From assembly GCA_025060505.1 (NCBI GenBank), contig JANXBU010000006.1, positions 60,071 to 124,070 on the forward strand: 64,000 nt of DNA. Reading direction: 5' to 3'. The notes under the pieces were generated by a model, which was given only the letters and a program-made list of their open reading frames with translations, had not been told where the DNA came from and did no database searches. The translations under genes and the position numbers were made by a program. Position 1 is the first letter of the stretch. The number at the start of each line of letters is the position of its first letter. Of this stretch, positions 26,821 to 35,719 are shown piece after piece. This DNA comes from Candidatus Calescibacterium sp. (GTDB lineage: Bacteria; Calescibacteriota; Calescibacteriia; Calescibacteriales; Calescibacteriaceae).

Positions 26821-27954
26821 ATGCTCATCGTAATTACAACTTTGTCTTTTTTATTTCTTGTTTTTTTCGTTGGAAGAAACGTAAAGAAGTGGATGATTTT
26901 TCTTAAATCTCACAATTCAAAAGGTGATATATTTTTTTCAATACTGATACCTGCAAGAAATGAGGAAAAAAGACTGATGGATTGTCTGAAAAGTTGGATT
27001 GACCAGGATTACCCTAAGTTCGAAGTAATTGTATACAATGATAATTCGGAAGATAAAACAGAAGAGTTAGTGAAAGAATTTGCAAAAAATGATCAAAGAG
27101 TCAAGTTGATTGGCGGAAGAATAGAGATACCAGAGAAGTGGGTAGGTAAAAATTATGCGTGCTATAATTTAGCTTTGGCATCATCTGGCGAATACCTGAT
27201 TTTTTGTGATGCTGATGTCAGAATAAAGAGCAAAAATTTTCTCTATCGCTTGGAGAATGTAATTAAGAAATATGGAGATCCAATATCTGTTGTTCCTTTC
27301 TTGCGTGGTGGAGGAATAATACCAAGAATATTCTTTCCAATATTCAACTTATATACAATATATCTTCAGTATCTTGAATTTGTATTGCATGGATTCCTTT
27401 TCTGTATAAGTAGAGATAAATATTTTTCAGTGGGTGGACATCAATCTGTAAAGTCTGAAATTCTTGAAGATATAAAGCTCGGTATGGTTCTAACTAGAGC
27501 CGGGTACAAAATACAAAAATATTTTTCTGAGGAAGTAGAAGTCGTTATGTATGAGAATGCTAGGGAGCTGATAAGAGGCTTTTCTAAGAATTTTTCAGAG
27601 ATGGGTATCTCGATAGGTAGATATCTGATGGAGCGGAAGAAGAAATCAGATTACGTTCTAATGATATTACCTGTTTTATTTCTGGTTTTGCTTATAGCTG
27701 CTGAAACAAATATGCTACCTGATCTGTTGAGAAATTTTAATCTGAGAAATGCTATAAAGTACACTTTGTTAAAGATATACATAATCTTTCCATATGCTTG
27801 GTCTTGCTTTTTGTTCAGGAGAGGTGTTGATTTATTATTTCTCATCCTTCATCCTGTTTCATACCTTCTTTTTCCTGTTATAACTATCAACTCTTTGATA
27901 TGGAGGAAAAGAGGTAGGGTATTGTGGCGAGGAAGATTTTACAGTATAGATTAG
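26821..27954 (+). CDS. Membrane-bound family 2 glycosyltransferase
   Basis: A 377-residue GT2 enzyme. An N-terminal membrane helix precedes the GT-A domain: ILIPARNEEKRLMDCLKSW, VYNDNSEDKTEELVKEF, the metal-binding FCDADVR near 134 and EILEDIKLGMVLTRAG. The C-terminal third has about three membrane segments and ends WRGRFYSID, the W(K/R)GR.Y ending seen in CrtQ/HpnB-like transferases that glycosylate carotenoids or hopanoids. The acceptor here is unknown. A 30-base piece covering its last codons is repeated 70 bases downstream. It converges with the lipid-kinase-like gene. Confidence 0.85.
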   Translation: MLIVITTLSFLFLVFFVGRNVKKWMIFLKSHNSKGDIFFSILIPARNEEKRLMDCLKSWIDQDYPKFEVIVYNDNSEDKTEELVKEFAKNDQRVKLIGGRIEIPEKWVGKNYACYNLALASSGEYLIFCDADVRIKSKNFLYRLENVIKKYGDPISVVPFLRGGGIIPRIFFPIFNLYTIYLQYLEFVLHGFLFCISRDKYFSVGGHQSVKSEILEDIKLGMVLTRAGYKIQKYFSEEVEVVMYENARELIRGFSKNFSEMGISIGRYLMERKKKSDYVLMILPVLFLVLLIAAETNMLPDLLRNFNLRNAIKYTLLKIYIIFPYAWSCFLFRRGVDLLFLILHPVSYLLFPVITINSLIWRKRGRVLWRGRFYSID

Positions 27955-28030
27955 TTCAGGTTTGGCTGTATTGCCCATCTTGTCCATATCCAGAAATAGG
28001 GGAAGATTTTACAGTATAGATTAGGTCAGG
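27931..28030. repeat. Direct repeat of a gene end, 70-bp spacing
   Basis: The 30 bases GGAAGATTTTACAGTATAGA plus the following ten (27931-27960) recur at 28001-28030 with one mismatch. The first copy covers the last codons and the TAG stop of the glycosyltransferase; the second is intergenic. The 40 bases between copies show no repeat. Confidence 0.85.
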
Positions 28031-28046
28031 CCAATTCCACTAAAAT

Positions 28047-29009
28047 CTAAGTGATGAACCTAACGGTTGGCCCTATTTTCAAATTTATATTTTTTGCAGA
28101 ATATAGATCTCCGTCTATTGTGAAATTTTGTTTTGATTCGAACTCTATCTGAACATCATTTGAAACAAAATTTATTGAGCCCGGTGGAAGTATTCCGAAG
28201 TATATGGATGGGATGAAGAAAGCAAGAACAAGAGGATTTAAAGAAGTCCCTATGAAATTGAATTTATCTTGATAATCTGGTGCTTTCGGAAATGTTGAGA
28301 AGTTCAACCCAAAAGAGTGTACTGTACTTGCTCCAAGAAGATATGAGTTCATTTCTTTTTTTCCAAAGTCTTCTGATTTTATCCTAACTTTTTGAGGAGA
28401 AAATTTTGCAAGTATTTCTGTTTTCAGAAGAAGCACTCCTTTGAGATAATACAGAACTGTTCTGATAGCAGTTTTTGGTCCAGTTTCTCCGTAGGAATAA
28501 TAATCGCGGAGAAATGTAGCAGCAACTATTGAACCGAAGAGAAATCCATATTTTGTTTCATAGTTGCTGTTTTCAAATTCAATATGAATTGAGGGGCGTG
28601 GTATAAATCGAATTACACGATCTTTTATGTATTTTGAAATCTTCTCGATAAGCTTTCTTCTTTCCGGTATTCTCAAGCATTTCTCAACTGTGCACATAGA
28701 CCCACCGTACATATGAGCGATGAAAGGTATAGATTTTTTTCCATTGTGGTGAATAAGTGATGTTAAGAATTGATGAGTTGTTCCGTCTCCACCCTTTATA
28801 AATACAATGTCATCTACTTCAAAATCTTTGTATCTGATTGGTTCTTCTGGTAGAATGTAGATTCTGTGAAATTTTATGTTATTTTTCTCTGCCAAAGATA
28901 TGATGCTTCGGATATCTTCTTTTTTGTTTTTTCCAGCGAGTCTGTTGAAAACTAAAAAAAATCTATTCGGGTAAAATTCATTTGATTCAACAGGATATTT
29001 ATGAAACAT
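28047..29009 (-). CDS. Diacylglycerol kinase-family lipid kinase-like protein
   Basis: A 320-residue protein of the DAGK catalytic/YegS/LCB5 fold. FFLVFNRLAGKNK matches the start of the domain. IKGGDGTTHQFLTSL carries the GGDGT nucleotide loop, and YGGSMCTV stands where GGTxN(D/V) is usual, so the conserved Asn/Thr is altered. The C-terminal beta-sandwich ends FTIDGDLYSAKNINLKI, matching the family DGE/DGD motif. Members phosphorylate diacylglycerol, sphingoid bases or other lipids. The atypical GGSMCT loop makes the substrate uncertain. kdsB lies 99 bases upstream on the same strand. Confidence 0.8.
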   Translation of the reverse strand: MFHKYPVESNEFYPNRFFLVFNRLAGKNKKEDIRSIISLAEKNNIKFHRIYILPEEPIRYKDFEVDDIVFIKGGDGTTHQFLTSLIHHNGKKSIPFIAHMYGGSMCTVEKCLRIPERRKLIEKISKYIKDRVIRFIPRPSIHIEFENSNYETKYGFLFGSIVAATFLRDYYSYGETGPKTAIRTVLYYLKGVLLLKTEILAKFSPQKVRIKSEDFGKKEMNSYLLGASTVHSFGLNFSTFPKAPDYQDKFNFIGTSLNPLVLAFFIPSIYFGILPPGSINFVSNDVQIEFESKQNFTIDGDLYSAKNINLKIGPTVRFIT

Positions 29010-29108
29010 AAAAGCTTCTAATTTATGATTTTTTTTATATAGATGTTAAACTCAAAAACATTCAAAAACATTGTTTAAAACAGTGGGATTCAAATTCTCT
29101 TGACCATT

Positions 29109-29873
29109 TCAAATTCTTCTGATGATTCTATTTATGTTTTTTACGTCTTCTGGTGTATCAACTGGGATAAGTTTTTTTTTGCCTACAAGTACTCTTATTT
29201 TCATCCCATTATCAAGAGCGCGCAGTTGTTCAAGTTTCTCTGTCTTTTCATTATGGGTCTGTTTCAGGGATAAAAACTTTTCAAGGGAATTCAGACGAAA
29301 GGCATATATTCCTGAGTGTATTACATATTTTTTTGCTCCAAATGGTATAGGACTTCTTGAAAAGTAAAGAGCAAAATTATCTTTACCTATAACTATTTTT
29401 ACTCTGTTTGGGTTTTCATATTCTCTTTTGTCATCGCTCCAGAATCCATAGGTTGATATATCTGCTTCATTGTTCTCAGCAAGAAAATCAGCAACCGAAT
29501 TTATTATAGAAGGTGTTATTAGTGGTTCATCTCCCTGAACATTGACAATTATGTCGGGTATTTTCGCTCCTCCTATTCTGAGAATTCTGATGAGTTCTCC
29601 TACACGGTCAGATCCAGACTTTATTTTTTTTCCTCTGACTATTTTGGTTTCTATTTTCTCTCCGACCTCTGATTTCAGAGTGTTTTTGAAGTTTGTGATA
29701 AGTTCATTTATTATTTCTGAATCTGTTGCAACGAATACTTTTTGGGCTCTTGATCTTGCACAAGCATAAACTGTATGAATTATTATCTCCTTTCCGAACA
29801 TTTTAAACAGAAGCTTCTTTGGAAATCTCTTTGAATCTTCTCTCGCAGGTATGACACAAAAGAAATCGGTCAT
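29109..29873 (-). CDS. kdsB: CMP-KDO synthetase
   Basis: The 254-residue nucleotidyltransferase has CVIPAREDSKRFPKKLL (CTP-binding start), VYACARSRAQKVFVATD, VNVQGDEPLI (signature), YFSRSPIPF, HSGIYAFR and the ending IRVLVGKKKLIPVDTPED. KdsB activates KDO for transfer to lipid A in the cytoplasm. With LpxC it confirms lipopolysaccharide synthesis. One insertion (KNTLKSEVGEKIETKIVRGK, about 65-85) is longer than in E. coli KdsB. It is divergent from the SLBB exporter gene, 128 bases away, and lies upstream of the lipid-kinase-like gene on the same strand. Confidence 0.92.
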   Translation of the reverse strand: MTDFFCVIPAREDSKRFPKKLLFKMFGKEIIIHTVYACARSRAQKVFVATDSEIINELITNFKNTLKSEVGEKIETKIVRGKKIKSGSDRVGELIRILRIGGAKIPDIIVNVQGDEPLITPSIINSVADFLAENNEADISTYGFWSDDKREYENPNRVKIVIGKDNFALYFSRSPIPFGAKKYVIHSGIYAFRLNSLEKFLSLKQTHNEKTEKLEQLRALDNGMKIRVLVGKKKLIPVDTPEDVKNINRIIRRI

Positions 29874-30001
29874 TTACATATTGTTAAAATCAATTTTACT
29901 TTTTTACAAAATATCAAAGATTTACAAATATCAATTGAATTGGAATAATTAAGATTTATCTGTCTCGGAAGTTTTAAATTTCGGGTTTTTGAATTGTTTA
30001 T

Positions 30002-32374
30002 ATGTTCAGTATAAATATAAGTAAAATGTTGAGTTTTCCGCTACTAAGAAGATCTTTGATATTGGGTTTTGTAGTTCTTACATCGTTGGTTCTAAATCGC
30101 TATACCTTATACTCACAGGAAGGAGAAGAGATACAACCACTGGAGACGCGGCCTCTGCTTGGTCCTCCGGAGGCGAGAATCTCTCTTTTACCAGAACATC
30201 TGAGAACAAAATATAGAGAAATTTTTAATCTCCTGCCCGAAGATAAGAGAAGAATATTTGTATCCATATCACAAAGATTATCTCCGTCTACTTTTCAGAA
30301 GTTTGTGGAACTCATTGCAGATAAATCAGTTCGCGATATCATTGACTTTCTTGATGAACTATACCTTATAAGAGATCCTGTTGATAGGGAAAGGTATATA
30401 GTAAAAAAGTTTATACAAAAATCCGAGGAGGTATCAATAATAGAGAAGTTTTATTCCGCAGGTCCAGATGTTGGTATTGCTCCAACAACGCTCAGACAAG
30501 TTGGTTATAGTTTGACATACTCACAGCCAATTCAAAGATACTCTCCACAGTTTATATCTCAGGGCTACACGCTGGGTCCTGGCGATTCTCTTTTCATTTA
30601 TATATGGGGTAGAGTTAGACTTCCGGAAACAGTTTCTTATCCTATAGCGGTCACAGTTCTTTATGATGGTAAAATCTTTATACCTTTGGTCGGACCAGTT
30701 GCTGTTGGGGGTATGACGATAGAATCTGCTTCAGAAATAATAAAGTCAGCTGTAAGAAAAGTTCTTGGAGATGTTGAAGTTGCTGTTTCTCTTTCTTCTT
30801 TGAAGTCCATTCCAGTTGTTGTGATGGGCGAAGTTGGAGCCCCAGGAATAGTTGTGATTTCTGGAACACTTTCTCCATTTGAAGCTATACAACAGGCTGG
30901 GGGTGTAAAGCTCTCGGGTTCATTGAGAAACATAGAAATAAAACGTGATGGAAAAACTTTTGCTAAGTTAGATTTATATGATCTTATATTTAAGGGAATC
31001 TCTGAAGGTGTTTTGAGCGGCATTACTCTGAAAGCTTGGGATATAGTTTTTGTTCCAAGAATTGGTGCAACTTTTGCTATTTTGGGTTCTGTCAAATCTC
31101 AGGGCATATATGAAATGAAAGAAAGACAAATGAATCTTGCTGATTCAATATCTCTGGCCGGAGGTTTTATTCCAGATCAAGGAAGATTCAGGATAAGAGT
31201 AAAAAGATTTGTTGGGGATAAAAGAGAAACAGTGCTTGATGTATTAGTTGGAGGAGAAGATATCAAAGATAATAGGATCCTTTTTAGTCTGATCGATGGT
31301 GATATAGTTGAGGTTTTCCCTTCTTTTAGCGAAAAAGAAGATAAATATATACTTATCTCAGGTTATGTTAGAAAATCTCAGAAGATCCCTTATGTTCAGC
31401 AGATGACATTGAAAGACGCTGTTATGTTATCTGGTGGTTTTACTTCCTCGGAACCTCCGTATGCTTATGAGGTTATAAGATATATAAATGGACAAGAACA
31501 AAGAGAGTATAGGATGTTTCCAGATGAGACAAGAAAGAAGGGAATAGATCATATACTTGATCTTCTTGAAAACATACAAGTTGTTCCATATGATAGAATA
31601 ACCATTTATCCTCCGCCAGAGAACGAAGTTCCAAAAAACATAGAAGTAAAAATTTCAGGCGAGGTTGTTTTTGCTGGAAACTATCTTATGCAAAAGGGAG
31701 ATAGACTTTACGATCTTCTAAAGAAGGCCGGTGGATTTACGAACAGGGCATATCCAGATGGAGTTATTTTCATAAGACAAGCCCTGAAGCAGGAACAGCT
31801 TGAAAAACTAAGTTTGGTTTCACAGATCTTAACAAAGGAATTGGTAAGTGAATATTCACAGTATGTAGGTTTTGGAGGAACTCCGTTTCGTCAGCCTATG
31901 GAAAATGTATCAGATATGGTAAGGGTTATGAGATATATTATGGAATTTACTGGTATAACGGGCAGAATAGTTTTGAGAGTTCCTCAAGACATAGAGAAGC
32001 TCAAAGATTCTCCATACAATATTGAACTTCAACCAGATGACGAGATATATGTTCCACCTGTTCCAAATTATGTAGTAGTTACAGGAGAGGTTAAATCTCC
32101 GGCTACATTTTCTTATGTTGAACGAAAGGGAGCGAAATTCTACATAGAGTTAGCCGGTGGATATACGAAATATTCGAACAAATCAGAAGTATTTATTATA
32201 AGAGCAAATGGAGAAGGGGATACAGACTTATCTCAGATCAGGCCGGGAGATACAATAGTTGTTCCTCCGCGAGTCAGGATTCCTTATGAAACTTGGTATA
32301 TTGTAAGAGATGTTCTTTCTGTATCTTTTCAGGGACTTACAGCAGGAGCACTTATGTTGAATGCTTTAAGATAA
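30002..32374 (+). CDS. SLBB-domain polysaccharide export protein (Wza-like)
   Basis: A 790-residue exported protein. Signal peptide: RRSLILGFVVLTSLVL; ATG 30026 is an alternative start. After a helical region (about 50-150) comes the poly-export domain (LGPGDSLFIYIWGRV, VLYDGKIFIPLVGPVAV). About five SLBB repeats follow, each opening with a (M/L/S)Gx(V)xxxG pattern: MGEVGAPG, LGSVKSQG, SGYVRKSQ, SGEVVFAGNY and TGEVKSPATF. It ends in an amphipathic segment (FQGLTAGALMLNAL) like the outer-membrane helix of Wza. It should form the outer-membrane channel for a surface polysaccharide, partner to the Wzz-type protein at 20365 and the glycan cluster at 39-44 kb. It is more than twice Wza length because of the extra repeats. 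Confidence 0.88.
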   Translation: MFSINISKMLSFPLLRRSLILGFVVLTSLVLNRYTLYSQEGEEIQPLETRPLLGPPEARISLLPEHLRTKYREIFNLLPEDKRRIFVSISQRLSPSTFQKFVELIADKSVRDIIDFLDELYLIRDPVDRERYIVKKFIQKSEEVSIIEKFYSAGPDVGIAPTTLRQVGYSLTYSQPIQRYSPQFISQGYTLGPGDSLFIYIWGRVRLPETVSYPIAVTVLYDGKIFIPLVGPVAVGGMTIESASEIIKSAVRKVLGDVEVAVSLSSLKSIPVVVMGEVGAPGIVVISGTLSPFEAIQQAGGVKLSGSLRNIEIKRDGKTFAKLDLYDLIFKGISEGVLSGITLKAWDIVFVPRIGATFAILGSVKSQGIYEMKERQMNLADSISLAGGFIPDQGRFRIRVKRFVGDKRETVLDVLVGGEDIKDNRILFSLIDGDIVEVFPSFSEKEDKYILISGYVRKSQKIPYVQQMTLKDAVMLSGGFTSSEPPYAYEVIRYINGQEQREYRMFPDETRKKGIDHILDLLENIQVVPYDRITIYPPPENEVPKNIEVKISGEVVFAGNYLMQKGDRLYDLLKKAGGFTNRAYPDGVIFIRQALKQEQLEKLSLVSQILTKELVSEYSQYVGFGGTPFRQPMENVSDMVRVMRYIMEFTGITGRIVLRVPQDIEKLKDSPYNIELQPDDEIYVPPVPNYVVVTGEVKSPATFSYVERKGAKFYIELAGGYTKYSNKSEVFIIRANGEGDTDLSQIRPGDTIVVPPRVRIPYETWYIVRDVLSVSFQGLTAGALMLNALR

Positions 32375-32738
32375 ACAATAGAACTAAGGATCTTTACTCG
32401 GTCTAATGATTTTGCAGCAGAAAATTCTCTCACCAAAAGATTACCGAACGATCTTGAAGCATTATACAATAGACTTTGCTCCATTGCAAGTGAGAGGTGA
32501 TTTCCAGGATTGGGAATGAAATCTAAAGCAAGAAAAGGAGTTCATCATCATTACGAAGTGGAAGAGTATTTTACATCTTATATCGATCGTTTTTACTCTT
32601 TTTGAAACCTGCTGGATTTGCTATCTTGTTCCGAGTTATGTTTTGTGTTTTTCCAGATTTTCTTGGATTCTTTTTACTTCATCCTTTGATCGTTAGGAAA
32701 AATTTTCCCTTGGAACATTTTTTTCAAAGTCAGGCGAT
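32375..32738. other. 364-base intergenic region with possible sigma-54-like flagellin promoter
   Basis: No firm gene. A 29-codon frame at 32516-32605 (MKSKARKGVHHHYEVEEYF...) has no clear ribosome-binding site. Just before flagellin, TTGGAAC (32710-32716) and TTTC (32722-32725) have the spacing of sigma-54 -24/-12 elements (consensus TTGGCAC-N5-TTGC), but the second G of the GC pair is T. Transcription would begin near 32737, two bases before the flagellin ATG. Confidence 0.3.
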
Positions 32739-34040
32739 ATGATTCCGGTTAGAACAAATCCACAAGGGATTGTAGCTACAGAAGATTTAAGGCGTGCAAA
32801 TATAGAACTTGGAGGAGTGATGAAGAGGCTCCAGACAGGAAAACGAGTGAATTCTGCTTCAGAAGACATAGGAGCTCTTGTTCAATCAAATACACTTACA
32901 AGAGCCCTTAGCACTTTGCAAATAGCTCAGGAACAGGTTGCAAAAGGACAGTCAATTCTCTCAAAGATAGAAGACACGGTTGATGGAATATACAATATAC
33001 TTGCACAACTTAAAATGAATGCTGAAAGAGCTACCCAATCTTCTGATTCCGCTGAAATAACTTCTCTTCAGAATGCTTCAAATGTGCTTTATGAGGAAAT
33101 AAGAAAGCTCGTTCGTTCAACTGTATTTCAAAAACAACAGCTTATAAGAGGAGGACTCGGGAACAGGGTTATAGGTCCGGTCAGTATAGTTTTTGTTACC
33201 GGAGCTACCCCTATAACTATATTCAGACATAAAGAAGATATAGATGTAACAGGTATAAACCTTGGAGGTTATGCATCTGGAACCAGAGCAGATGTTTCTG
33301 TTTCCAATCTTGTGACAGTTCTGGGTAATTCCGGTGGTCCGGTTCAGGGAGCAATGTTTACCAGTTCTGTTGTCTTCGGTGGTTTAGCTTCTGTTAGATT
33401 TAATATTGCAGGAGGTATTGCAACCTCAGAGCTTTTCATCGATGGTAATGCAGTATTTACGGAATCGATAAGGATAAACTTTACAGGTGCTCAAGTTCTT
33501 GACTTTGTAAACCTTGGAATGAGAATATATGTAGAAAACGTCACAGGTGGAGGTATTGGGCAGGGGACAACTCTGCAAGGTGGAACACCTGTTGTTATAA
33601 CATTGCAAAGAGGCGAAGCGAGATTTTTCAGAGGCACGAATGTAAGTACGGAGCTTGATTATGTTCATTTTGATATACCTAACCTTGAGCCAGAAAATCT
33701 TCTTGGTTCAATTTCTCTCGGGGGTGGTTCTATCTTCACATTTGATATGAGGAGTTCTCCGGAGACCGCAGTGACAATCATAAATGAGGCTATAGAGTAT
33801 ATTGAAAACATCAGAGCAAGGGTTGGTGCTGTTAAGCATATGCTTGAGGTTTCACAGACACAAGTTCAAAGTCAAAGAATTATAGCTCAGGTTCAGCGTT
33901 CCGCAATCATAGATGCTAAGTTTGATGAAGAAGCTCTGCATTTGACTGCTCTCCAGGTTGTTCAGCAAAGCGCAAACGCTATGGTAGCCATATCAAGATT
34001 GACTCCACAACTTGTCTTGCAACTGCTCGGGGGAGGTTAA
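32739..34040 (+). CDS. fliC: Flagellin
   Basis: A 433-residue flagellin-type filament protein. The conserved N-terminal helices (about 1-140) include VMKRLQTGKRVNSASEDIGA, equivalent to the RLSSGLRINSAxDDAAG signature, but the usual NAxDGIS block is replaced by VAKGQSI. The C-terminal helices (about 345-433) run IIDAKFDEEALHLTALQVVQ to TPQLVLQLL, the typical FliC ending, which favours FliC over FlgL. The middle (about 150-340) is a variable beta-rich domain. It forms the external filament after flagellar export. flgB follows six bases downstream. The flagellar export, motor and hook genes are not in the window. Confidence 0.85.
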   Translation: MIPVRTNPQGIVATEDLRRANIELGGVMKRLQTGKRVNSASEDIGALVQSNTLTRALSTLQIAQEQVAKGQSILSKIEDTVDGIYNILAQLKMNAERATQSSDSAEITSLQNASNVLYEEIRKLVRSTVFQKQQLIRGGLGNRVIGPVSIVFVTGATPITIFRHKEDIDVTGINLGGYASGTRADVSVSNLVTVLGNSGGPVQGAMFTSSVVFGGLASVRFNIAGGIATSELFIDGNAVFTESIRINFTGAQVLDFVNLGMRIYVENVTGGGIGQGTTLQGGTPVVITLQRGEARFFRGTNVSTELDYVHFDIPNLEPENLLGSISLGGGSIFTFDMRSSPETAVTIINEAIEYIENIRARVGAVKHMLEVSQTQVQSQRIIAQVQRSAIIDAKFDEEALHLTALQVVQQSANAMVAISRLTPQLVLQLLGGG

Positions 34041-34046
34041 TATAAA

Positions 34047-34469
34047 ATGAACACTGTGGATGAAAGACTTTTCGGAACCGATTTTGAACTCTATAAAAAC
34101 TCTCTCAATGTTTTTCTTGAAAGAAACATCATAATAAACTCAAATATAGCTAATGTGGATACGCCGGGATACAAAGCCAAAGATCTAAGATTTGAAGAAT
34201 ATCTCAAGAGCATAGTTGAAGGTGAAAAATACAACCGTATCAAGCTCGCAACAACATCAGAAAGACACATACAAATAAGCCCTTATCCTATTCCTCATCC
34301 AAAAGTCTATTACGAGACAACATCTTTCGGAGAAGACGGGAATTCTGTTGATATAGATAACGAGATGATGAAACTTTCAGAAAATGCGCTCAGATATAGA
34401 ATTTCTTCCGAATTTATATCCGGAAAATTCAATTCAATAAAGAACACGATTGAAAGAATGAGACCATAG
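34047..34469 (+). CDS. flgB: Flagellar basal-body rod protein FlgB
   Basis: At 140 residues it has normal FlgB length. The signature NSNIANVDTPGYKAKDLRFEE lies near residues 32-52, and the C-terminal helix ENALRYRISSEFISGKFNSIK pairs with the N-terminal one in the rod. FlgB forms the proximal rod with FlgC, FlgF and FliE. None of these follows; flgC, the usual next gene, is missing. It is co-transcribed with flagellin and has a strong Shine-Dalgarno GGAGGT nine bases before the ATG, overlapping the end of the flagellin gene. This contrasts with the SD-less first genes elsewhere. Coupling rod and filament genes is unusual because they are normally made at different stages. Confidence 0.93.
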   Translation: MNTVDERLFGTDFELYKNSLNVFLERNIIINSNIANVDTPGYKAKDLRFEEYLKSIVEGEKYNRIKLATTSERHIQISPYPIPHPKVYYETTSFGEDGNSVDIDNEMMKLSENALRYRISSEFISGKFNSIKNTIERMRP

Positions 34470-34780
34470 TTTATTTAGGTTTTTCATAATCTGTAATTTT
34501 TCTCTTATTCTGATTTTTTCTAATCTAGGAGAATTTTATACATTAATTACTTTGCTAAAAATAGAAGCTAAACGCTCTGTCATATTGACTTATCGTTAGA
34601 TTTTGCAAGGATTTTTTCAATTCTTGACAGCTTCTTTATCTGAAAGTACGAAAATCAATTGATTACTTCCCTTTGGTCATGCATAAAGAAATATGGGTAG
34701 ATTTTAAAAATTCTTAAGAGTTCTCTATCTTTTTCTTCTCAAAACTCAGCAAGTTCTCTGTTGCAAGAATCTGCTGGAGA

Positions 34781-34823
34781 AAAGATATGAAATTCAAAGA
34801 AGATAAAGATATGAAATTCAAAG
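34781..34823. repeat. 24-bp-period tandem duplication
   Basis: AAAGATATGAAATTCAAAG occurs at 34781-34799 and 34805-34823, a 24-base period. It lies inside the small frame at 34787 and keeps its reading frame (eight codons), so the two ATG-AAA-TTC-AAA groups are duplicates. Confidence 0.85.
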
Positions 34824-34861
34824 TTATGGCGAAGCTGGTTGAAGCAATTAACAAAAGATAA
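34787..34861 (+). CDS. Possible 24-residue small protein
   Basis: The frame MKFKEDKDMKFKVMAKLV... ends in INKR, nine bases before the epimerase start. GGAG lies eight bases before the ATG, so initiation is possible. The first 12 residues arose by in-frame duplication. The predicted peptide is basic and amphipathic. No homologue is recognised. It could be a leader peptide, a small protein or chance. Confidence 0.25.
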   Translation: MKFKEDKDMKFKVMAKLVEAINKR

Positions 34862-34870
34862 CAAAAAAAT

Positions 34871-35653
34871 ATGTTTGTCCAAAAGACATCTATAAATATT
34901 TTGATTATGAATGAAGTTCAGAGAACTGTTAGTTCCTTAAAAGAAATACTAAAACCATACTATGAATTAAGGTCAATAAGAGACGATACTCTGCTGGCTC
35001 AGCTGGATTCAAGGAAAATAATTTATACTGTGAAGATCTTTCCACCAACTTCAATTTCTGTTCAAGTTTTGGTAGGAGATATTCTTAATGTGAAACCGGA
35101 AGAGGTAGCTGTTGTATCTCAAATTGAGGACTGGAAATATGCTGTTGAAGATGCTGTGAGGAACTCGGGTGTATCAGATATAAAAGTAAAGATTATTTCT
35201 CCAATAGATGTTGGTGCGATGACCGCTGGTTTTACTCCGTTTTCGGAACATATAGGTGTTGCTGTGAGAAATATTGAAGATGCAGAGAGAAAATTTTTTG
35301 ATGTTCTCGGTGTTAAACCTGCTGGACGTCACAGAGTTGAATCGGAGGGACTCACAGCGTCTTTCATCTGGGTTGGTGCAACACGAATCGAGCTTCTTGA
35401 ACCTTTTTCTGAAGATTCAGCAGTGAAATCCTTTCTTGAAAAAAGGGGCGAAGGTATTCATCATATTGCTGTTGAGACGGATGATTTTGATAGAAAGGTA
35501 GAGGAACTAAGGAGCAAGGGATATAAGGTGATCGGTCCACGCATAGGTGCAACAGGAAAAAGGGTAATTTTCATACATCCGAAAGACTTTATGGGTATTC
35601 TTCTTGAAATAGTTGAAAAAGGATACAGAGAGAAGTCCTTTGAACAACACTAA
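34871..35653 (+). CDS. Methylmalonyl-CoA epimerase with extra N-terminal domain
   Basis: The C-terminal half (about residues 120-255) is a complete VOC-fold methylmalonyl-CoA epimerase: EHIGVAVRNIEDAERKFFD, IELLEPF, GIHHIAVETDDFD, GATGKRVIFIHP and GILLEIVE carry the metal ligands and catalytic Glu. It interconverts R and S methylmalonyl-CoA in propionate or odd-chain metabolism. The first about 115 residues (LKEILKPYYELRSI..., IYTVKIFPPTSISVQVLVGD) form an additional alpha/beta domain I do not recognise; normal epimerases are about 135-145 residues. Methylmalonyl-CoA mutase genes are not in the window. A small frame lies directly upstream. Confidence 0.85.
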   Translation: MFVQKTSINILIMNEVQRTVSSLKEILKPYYELRSIRDDTLLAQLDSRKIIYTVKIFPPTSISVQVLVGDILNVKPEEVAVVSQIEDWKYAVEDAVRNSGVSDIKVKIISPIDVGAMTAGFTPFSEHIGVAVRNIEDAERKFFDVLGVKPAGRHRVESEGLTASFIWVGATRIELLEPFSEDSAVKSFLEKRGEGIHHIAVETDDFDRKVEELRSKGYKVIGPRIGATGKRVIFIHPKDFMGILLEIVEKGYREKSFEQH

Positions 35654-35719
35654 TTTGGAAATTTACAAAACATTTCAGATTTCATTTTTAAATTTTTGTG
35701 GTTTAACAATTTGTGTTTT

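Larger units (their letters stand above)
34470..34870. other. 401-base intergenic region after flgB
   Basis: Contains a small frame (34787-34861) and a short tandem repeat, both entered separately. The remaining about 310 bases show no gene, RNA or clear promoter; a TTGACA near 34623 has no good partner. Confidence 0.5.

Noticed and set aside
30661-31095. Minus-strand frame of 144 codons inside the SLBB gene
   Set aside because: Antisense to well-conserved SLBB repeats; no promoter or family features.
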